This document shows positions 56,701 through 64,000 of a stretch of 64,000 nucleotides of DNA, piece by piece (the first letter of the stretch is position 1; each line of letters opens with the position of its first letter). Source of the DNA: Owenia fusiformis (taxonomy: Eukaryota; Annelida; Polychaeta; Sabellida; Oweniidae); contig CAIIXF020000006.1 in assembly GCA_903813345.2 (NCBI GenBank), positions 15,444,348 through 15,508,347 on the forward strand, written 5' to 3'. The notes under the pieces were generated by a model. That model worked only from the letters and a program-made list of their open reading frames with translations. It was not told where the DNA came from and did no database searches. The translations under genes and the position numbers were made by a program.

Positions 56701-59700
56701 TAGGTTTATAAACATGTAGTGGTTCTATATACATGTAATAGGCCTATATGCTTGGTGTAAGCCTATATACATTAGAAGGATTATATACCCTGGCCTATAT
56801 ACATGTAATAGGCCTATATGCTTGGTGTAAGCCTATATACATTAGAAGGCTTATATACCCTGGCCTATATACATGTTGTAGGCCTATATGCATGATGTAA
56901 GCCTATATACATTAGAAGGCTTATATACCCTGGCCTATATACATGTAATAGGCCTATATGCAAGGTGTAAGCCTATATACATTAGAAGGCTTATATACCC
57001 TGGCCTATATACATGTAATAGGCCTATATGCATGGTGTAAGCCTACATATATTAGAAGGCTTTTATAGATGTAGTGATCCTATATACATATAATAGTAGT
57101 GGCCCTTTAGACATGTAATAGGCCTATATACATATTGTAAGCCTATATACATTAAAAGGGTTATATGCATGTAGTGACCTCATATACAGATGTACATGTA
57201 CATGTAATAGGGCTATGCAAATGTTGTAAGCTTAGTACATGCAAAATCTATAAAATCACATATTCACACCGGAATAGCCTGACAACGGTAAAGTCAGATA
57301 CCCATGTCACAAATGGCAGACACAACCGTTGCTTCAAGTCTTCAATCACTCGGTCCTCTTTTCATGGGACTTTATCGTCACTAATTCTGTGCATGTATTA
57401 AGCTCTTGTGATGATGTATCATATGAAAACCCAATTTCATATGCATATGGTATAACAGTGTCCGTTGTCCCGTGTCTCATTTTGATCGGTTAAATTTAAC
57501 ACTTTATTTCAATGGTAGAACATTATTAACTGTACAATAAGTATAAAGACACTTTGATTGGTTGTTGTTCCATAGGAATTTAGTCTTGGTGCTCTATTAA
57601 ACATAGATTTCATGAAAATCTAATTGAAGCAAAGGTTGTGCCCGCCATTTGTGACAACGGTATCTGACTTTACCGTTGTCAGGCTATTCCGATGTGATAT
57701 TGAATATTTTGAATGTCTCCAATATTTGGGGTAAGCTTGTTTTAGGTAGATCAGGCAGAATGATTAACCCAGTCTAACAGTGCAATGTCTTTTACTCTGA
57801 CCCAAAAATACAGTGCACTTGCCTATTTGTATGAAGCTAAAGAGGTTAGTCTATTGATGGAGCATAAAATAAATTGTTCTGAATATAAGTTTGGTCTGGG
57901 AGTTTGGTGTCCTGAAGGATCTGAGTTACAAGGATTGCACCTTTAATCATTTGATGATTTCATACGAGGCTTGCATAATATGCAAAAAGACCCATCATAA
58001 GCACAGAAGCTACTTGGTAGTACACAATGAAACCTGTATATTTCTGAACGCTTCTCTCATCTAATTGGAACACATCTCTATATGAACACCTTTTCTTGGT
58101 TATAAATTTGTTGTATCCCATTGACTTACATATATTTTAAGAACATTGAAATGTGAACACCTGCTAATCCAAACACTTTCATCCTCCGAACACAGGCTTC
58201 CAGAACTCGTACCTCCTTCTTATAAGAAGAAGGAATGAACCTTGTGGATGATGTCTGGAACCCTGCGTTTGGAGGATGAACACTTTTGGCTGGGCCCAGT
58301 GGCTTTGGAAAATACAGGTTTTACTGTACTTCAACAACAACTAGATTAAAATGCAGGATCAGGATAAGTAGCTTCTGTATGTTCCAGAAGTAAGTAAGAA
58401 GATTCCAGCAATGGATCTGTCATTAGGAACTTTCTCACTTTGCACATTAACCCTAATTCAAAATGCATCAATTTATATTTTAGTCTAAAAAAGCATACCT
58501 ACCTAACAATAAAACCATCATTTAAGAGAATTTCTCATTAAATTTAAACATGTGTTATTGAATCAGTAAAACATGCAGATTATATTGTTTAATTTACTAT
58601 TCTATTTCAGCTACTTGTGCAAAATAAAAAGCATGCAACATCACAAATCATACATACATGTAATTAGTAAAAATAAAACAATTAATTGTAGCAAAAATTA
58701 TTCATATTTTAATATAACGTTGGAATATGCATTTACTTTCACATTGACTCTTTTGGATTATTTCAGAAAGTAAAATTTCTATCATTCAATGTAAAATGTG
58801 TAAAGCATATTTTCAATTACAACATAATTCTCTCAATCCTCAATTTAACAGATGAAAGAAGATTTTCACCTAAAAAACCAAAGCATTTTCATGTAATAAA
58901 GCCCGAACTTTTGGACTTTTTTGAAAAAACAAGTATATAAACAGAAATTACCCATAATTGTGGCAATTTTCGAAATGTTACCCCATCTGGTCTCTTATTG
59001 CCCCTTTAAGATACAATATTTGCTCTAGTGGAAGGTGGTCAAATATAAACAAATATAGTCAAAGAGGACACCTTGTAACCAATTCTGATTCACCTACTAA
59101 TTGTACATGTAAATGTATGATAACACCACCATATAACACAATACAACAAAAGACACACACCACAGTCTGTCTAAAACACAAATTGAACACAATTTGTTCC
59201 AAAAATCTCAGATATAATCAAAATCATAAAACTGGAGAAATATTTATCAATTTGAAAAGCTGTTTTTCTGCATTGCCCAAAAATATTATTTACAATTTTA
59301 ATATATGCAGTCAGTTATGAGATTTAAAGCATTTCAGAAGGAGATGGACAAATGACCTTCACATTATTAAGGCATACATGTTTCTATAGCATAAGAAACT
59401 TTCTTTGATTAAACACAAGATAGTGCTATGCTACTATTTAGCAGGATGTATTACTCTCAGGTAAAAACTTTTATGCTAGTTCTTGGTCAGGTTCCTAGTC
59501 AAATGCAGCACCTAAAACTAAAGACAATGAACTTTTGTTTCTCTGTTTTCTACTCAACTAGCATGCAAGTTATGCCCTGCTAAAATTCACTTGGAATCTA
59601 GCTTGCAGTCTTCCCTTGAAACTTTTTCAGAACACTTGTACACATGCAAATTACATCGGGCCCCGTAGTACAAGCCTCGATAATTATGAGTCATTACGGG

Positions 59701-62700
59701 CAAAAAGGAGCACGATCCTCGTACATGTTGGTATGGAGCTCGTTTTCGAGGCCCATACAAGCTCGTACGATACTCATAATTGTTGTTTTTGAGGCCCATA
59801 CGAGCATGTATGAGGCCCGTACAGGCAAATACAAGGCTCAAAAATGACGAACTATTACCTGATTATGGGCCTCATTACAGGCAACGTACGAGCAAGTATG
59901 GGGATTGAAAATTATGATTTATTACGGGGCTCGTTACAGGCACCGTACGTTCAAGTACGGGGAACGAAAATTACTAGCTATTACAGACTTTGTAATCACA
60001 AGCTCTTACAAGGCTCGAAAATTATAAGCAATTACGAGACTCATAACGAGGCCCTTACGAGGTTGTACAGGGCCCATTGACTCAACGAGCTTCGTATGGG
60101 CTTGTACGGGGTCTGATGTAATTTGCCTGTGTAGAGCTTTTAATATTTCAGCATGCATATATAACCAACCAAAAACCAAGTAGCATGGGCACTGGGGGAT
60201 AGAAAACTAAGATGTACAACTACTTTATTTGGAGTGAGAACTGCTTTTACCAATAACAATGGATCAGTTAGGTATATTCCACTAATGGAAGTGGGAAGAG
60301 GGGGGGGGAGCATAGGGCAAAATTGCATTTTTTCCCGAAAAATTCAGATAACTATAGATTAATTTCACGGAGTGCTAAAGGTTTGTCAATAAAATGTAAA
60401 GCATAGGGAATGGGTTAATTAAAATTGTAAACAAAAAGCAATCATGCTTCATGAAAAACTATATTTTAACCCATTTTCAAACCCAGAGCACTCCTGACCA
60501 AAATCAGTTAATTTACAGCTTGGCAATCAACAAGAAAAATGGTACTGTATTGCTGGTAAAAATTTCTGGTTTTGAGGTAGGTAGACCAAAATATATTCAG
60601 ATACATGAACAAATGATTATAAAAATATCAGGCCTATAATTTGACGGAACAGACATGCCTTCAGAAGATTTTTGTTGCACAATTATCAGATGAATTAATG
60701 TATTTCTAAAGTTAAGTTGCCACATTGAATCAATGGAAAGATAAACAATGCATTAACATGCAAAATGTCACCACCTGCCATTTGTTACAGACACCCAAAC
60801 TCTGACTGCTGAATGGTGACCACCGAATACCAAACGATGTCCACAAAAAAGATGGAGACTAAAACAATATGCCATCACTTATGGTGGTGACATAAAAATC
60901 AGATTGTATTCTACCACAAATAATTCAGATATTTGTTTTGGTACAAAATGAGTCTTTTTCATATAAAAAGGGCCAAGAGCCACCGTGCTAAAACAATCAG
61001 TTCAAGTAGTAGAATACCCTCTAATAATTTATGGAAAATTATAACTGATGCATAATGGATGGAAAACCTATTCCATGGGTTCATTTTGTGAGCCCAAAAA
61101 CAATTTCAGTTATTTGAAATAAAACAATCTACTTTCATTGATTCCATTGCAACTTCCCTTTCAAATAATCTTATAATCCGAAACATAGCTCATTTTTGTT
61201 TGTGTGCTATCATTTTGCCAAACTTTATAAACCTACCAATCGTGGGTAATTCTTCAATTCATGTGAATCGTTTGCTTTTTGATACTGAAACAAAACCAAG
61301 AAATTAACATTATCATACTAAAGAAACCAAGGCCATTAGTCAGATCAGGAATTTTTTGGTGAAAAAGCTAGCTAATAAATATTAATAATGAATATAAGTG
61401 ATATGTAATTCTGTTATCTTTCTAAAGGCCTAGATTACATCACTAACAAACTAACTTAAAGCTTAATTTTCTTAAATATGGTATGGTACAATATTTTAAA
61501 CAATATTCAATATAAAAATATCAAATTAAAGTGCAACATACTTGATTAAAAATGAGTATATGTATCTTAATATCAATTCAAATTAATATCTGAGTTGAAA
61601 AAAAACTCAAACATTAAACAATGAATTGTTTTGTCAACTTATAGCATACACTTACTAAATCATAATATATCATATCTATGACATCATAACGACATCATTT
61701 AAATTTAAAAATATATATATCAGGATATCCACGGTTTGCACATCTATAAATCCGAAATCAAAATATAAAAAATAAAAAAATAACTCATAATGTTTATTTT
61801 AATGTAAGCCCCCTAAAAATTCTTCAGTAGGTGACAAACAAAGACAAACAGAACATATGTCACATGAAGTTAGAACACAAAGATATAATGCACAAAATAA
61901 CAATATTATAAAGCTAAAATGAGTCATAAAGTAACTCAAAAATAACGAGTGCTGCATGTTTCCCAACAAAAATGTGCTGAATGGTTAGTAAAAAATTATT
62001 TGTGAAAATAGAAAATCATATTTTCAAGTACCTTTATTTCTTTTTTCCTGCGAGTGGTCAGTCTGTAGATGGTCCAGATCTTTGAGAACATAGCTCCATA
62101 TGCAAGTGTGAATCCGACAGACAGAACCCATGCTCGAGCCTAAAAATAAAAACAGGTGACTTTGAGAAAAATATTTAAAATAAACGATCACGCAATGGGC
62201 ATTGTAATGACCTTAAGTATGCAGTACTTTAACATGTAAAAATTGCCTTACTTAGATTTCTGATATCAAAACATGTTAGTAAATAATTATGAAGAAAAAT
62301 CTGATATTAATTTGAAGTATATTCAAAGATTTGAAACAACAATATTTACACATAAATCAATGGGATAGGTGTGAAAAACATACAAGGGAAAAGTAGTGAA
62401 CTGCCATTTACATGTACAGGTATATGAGTCCTGGCTCCCATTGTACTATATACCTATATATATACATGGATGTTAGCAACTCATCTGTGGAAATATGTAG
62501 AATATATAGGAGATAAGACCCCAGTGTACAATCATAGATTACCTGGCAGAGAAGATCAAATTTGTCTTCACTGACATATCTGCCATCTAGACCAACCAGG
62601 AACACACAGAGAAAGCATATCATACAGCCAATGACTGCAATGTTGTTGATTATAGGGTGTGACAGCTGGATATATCTGAAAGCATATCATACAGCCAATA

Positions 62701-63795
62701 AGTGCAATGTTGTTGATTATAGGGTGTGACAGCTGGATATATCTGAAAGCATATCATACAGCCAATAAGTGCAATGTTGTTGATTATAGGGTGTGACAGC
62801 TGGATATATCTGAAAGCATATCATACAGCCAATAACCGCAATGTTGTTGATTATAGGGTGTGACAGCTGGATATATCTGAAAGCATATCATACAGCCAAT
62901 AAGTGCAATGTTGTTGATTATAGGGTGTGACAGCTGGATATATCTGAAAGCATATCATACAGCCAATAACTGCAATGTTGTTGATTATAGGGTGTGACAG
63001 CTGGATATATCTGAAAGCATATCATACAGCCAATAAGTGCAATGTTGTTGATTATAGGGTGTGACAGCTGGATATATCTGAAAGCATATCATACAGCCAA
63101 TAACTGCAATGTTGTTGATTATAGGGTGTGACAGCTGGATATATCTGAAAATATAATGCATTTCATTTATTTGGTTTCACGAATGCAAGTTTGTGAATGC
63201 ATTCTACAATTTCCAATTGCAATTGTATAGCATATGGCATAACATTGTAGAGCATACATGTAGAGTATAGATGCTGTGTATCATTTTCAATTAGCAGAAA
63301 CAAAAGTGAATGACAATAACATTTGCAAATAAGACACACTTGTCATCATGAACTTGGAGTAATTGAAATGAATAAACATTAAAACCTGTCTAAGGGAACA
63401 ACCTTTGGTTCCATTTAGACAGGTTCCTTTCCTCTTGGGAGGTGTTCCACTAACAGAGGTTCATTGGTTTTAGGACTCTGAAGTATTCCACTTACAGAGC
63501 TGTTCTACTCCTAGATGTGTTCTACTTTACAGATTTCACTATACTTTTCATGTAGTCCATTCATACCTTGAATGTCTATGCATAGTGTTAAACACCAGGC
63601 AAGCCAAACCAGCAATAATCCCTACGGCTGCGAGGATGCACATGGCAAAGAACAGGACCTGTGAGACTGTACGCAACTGTTTAACTACCTCTGTGCGATC
63701 ACTCGGAGGACGACCACCTATCCACTTTTCGGTATTCTTCCAAGTAAGGTTGTCAGTCTTCTCATGATAGAAACCAACTTTATAGTATTTGCCAT
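53759..63795 (-). CDS. GABBR1: GABA-B receptor subunit 1-like, 3' nine exons (5' part outside window)
   Basis: Exons (minus): 63567-63795, 62543-62675, 62032-62139, 61237-61284, 55870-56074, 55316-55443, 54680-54808, 54281-54418, 53759-54067. It starts inside the end of the extracellular domain ([18 protein letters not shown], close to vertebrate GABBR1), then runs through seven membrane segments ([108 protein letters not shown]). A coiled coil follows ([20 protein letters not shown] onward), which in this class pairs with the GABBR2 coiled coil. It is a class C G-protein-coupled receptor for GABA signalling through Gi/o. The vertebrate RSRR endoplasmic-reticulum retention signal after the coiled coil is not seen. 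The exon at 62543-62675 is preceded by seven tandem copies of its own acceptor. Confidence 0.93.
55130..55285 (+). repeat. About 51-bp tandem repeat, 3 copies, GABA-B receptor intron
   Basis: Unit AAATAAAAAGTTCATTCTTA continued by CATTATATATTAAGGATAAT. It ends about 30 bp before the 3' end of exon 55316-55443 and does not include that junction. Confidence 0.85.
56500..57235 (+). repeat. AT-rich degenerate array of GGCCTATATACATGTAATA units
   Basis: Twenty-base motifs of the form TATATACATGTAATAGGCC alternate with GTAAGCCTATATACATTAGA; in the centre (56740-57060) these form about 70-bp higher-order units that are nearly identical. It lies in the intron between receptor exons 61237-61284 and 55870-56074. 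Confidence 0.85.
57264..57697. mobile_element. MITE family A, copy 2 (GABA-B receptor intron)
   Basis: Same ends as 21956-22463 (TCACACCGGAATAGCCTGAC at the left, inverse with TCACATCGG at the right), with partial internal similarity, for example TTGATCGGTTAAATT. It is shorter by about 75 bp. Confidence 0.8.
58022..58330. mobile_element. AAACCTGTA-ended MITE with internal hairpin
   Basis: Left end AATGAAACCTGTATATTTCT and right end AATACAGGTTTTACTGTACT are imperfect inverses. TTTCATCCTCCGAACACAGG pairs with CCTGCGTTTGGAGGATGAAC inside. Related degenerate copies lie near 11800-11990, 41095-41290 and 63380-63540. Confidence 0.6.
59639..60133. mobile_element. Inverted-repeat element filled with short GAGGC/TTACGAG iterations
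   Basis: Ends TACACATGCAAATTACATC and GATGTAATTTGCCTGTGTA. The interior is made of degenerate short motifs on both strands: TCGTACGGGC, GAGGCCCATACGAG, ATTACGAGG, CGAAAATTATAAG. It is markedly richer in G+C than its surroundings. The frames inside it are not genes. Confidence 0.7.
60765..60893. mobile_element. Short complete ATGTCACCACC MITE (129 bp)
   Basis: Ends ATGTCACCACC and GGTGGTGACAT, the same termini as 35326-36487 but with no internal array. Confidence 0.8.
62669..63144 (+). repeat. 67-bp array built from the GABA-B receptor exon acceptor
   Basis: Eight copies of the junction GATATATCTG at exact 67-bp spacing (62669 to 63138). On the minus strand each unit is TTTCAG, then the first 60 or so bases of the exon that encodes [11 protein letters not shown]. 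The exon-proximal acceptor is at 62676-62678; the one with the original-looking intron tract (TATATTTTCAG) is the most distal, at 63145-63147. Every distal acceptor shifts the frame and meets a stop. Confidence 0.93.
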
Positions 63796-64000
63796 CTGTA
63801 ATGAAATGTCTTAATTTTTAAGTCTCTTCCCCAAGGGGCAAAGTGGAACATGCATCTCTTTGTGTTTTGGTATCTTAATAAAAATTGAATGTTACATGGA
63901 GTCAGCATCTTTCCCTGCAATTGCACTGTGTCAGCATTTTGCCCCACTCTTACACTAAATAGAATCTATATTACACTGAATCAACATCTTACCCCACATT
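63796..64000. other. Intron of the GABA-B receptor gene at the right edge
   Basis: Upstream of the acceptor of exon 63567-63795 (TACAG at 63796-63800). A short repeated phrase (TCAGCATCTT / TCAACATCTTACCCC / TCAGCATTTTGCCCC) occurs at about 63900-63995. No exon seen. Confidence 0.5.

Noticed and set aside
59587-60080. Overlapping frames on both strands of 67-84 residues
   Set aside because: They arise from the short-motif composition of the inverted-repeat element and resemble no protein.

Overview
The window is eukaryotic nuclear DNA from an invertebrate, most likely a marine mollusc or other lophotrochozoan. The evidence is AT-rich sequence, multi-exon genes with GT-AG introns, dense small inverted-repeat transposons and minisatellites, and a Polinton/Maverick element of the kind common in molluscs. 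The species cannot be named from sequence alone.

Region 1 (227-9907) is a complete Polinton/Maverick (adintovirus-like) insertion. It has 343/344-bp terminal inverted repeats that begin 5'-AG, and a 6-bp target duplication (tcaact at 221-226 and 9908-9913). On the minus strand it carries a retroviral-type integrase with a chromodomain, a penton-like protein, a small basic protein, a major capsid protein broken by a frameshift, an adenain-like protease, a packaging ATPase and two small conserved Polinton proteins. At the left end, on the plus strand, are two intron-containing genes: a probable tandem PC4-like (ssDNA-binding) protein and a small type I membrane protein. A tRNA-Pro-like gene with a Pol III terminator sits in a gap. 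No protein-primed DNA polymerase B is present, so the element is only 9.7 kb.

Region 2 (11.2-18.3 kb, minus) is a complete eight-exon DNase II gene (353 aa, both HxK motifs). Region 3 (21.0-37.9 kb, plus) is a complete seven-exon urate oxidase gene (298 aa, C-terminal SKL); its 10-kb intron 2 holds a dead LINE and several inverted-repeat elements. Region 4 (39.98-41.01 kb, plus) is an intronless secreted fibrinogen-domain protein. Region 5 (41.9-47.7 kb, minus) is a four-exon SNAPIN gene (120 aa). Region 6 (53.8 kb to beyond the right edge, minus) is the 3' nine exons of a GABA-B receptor subunit 1-like gene.

The most unexpected host pattern is that three of the four multi-exon genes have tandem arrays built from an exon/intron junction, each unit carrying a copy of the splice site: the DNase II exon 7 donor (7 copies), the GABA-B receptor acceptor (8 copies) and the uricase exon 5 acceptor (3 copies, in frame). 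Distal sites would give stops in the first two genes but an in-frame insert of up to 30 residues in uricase.
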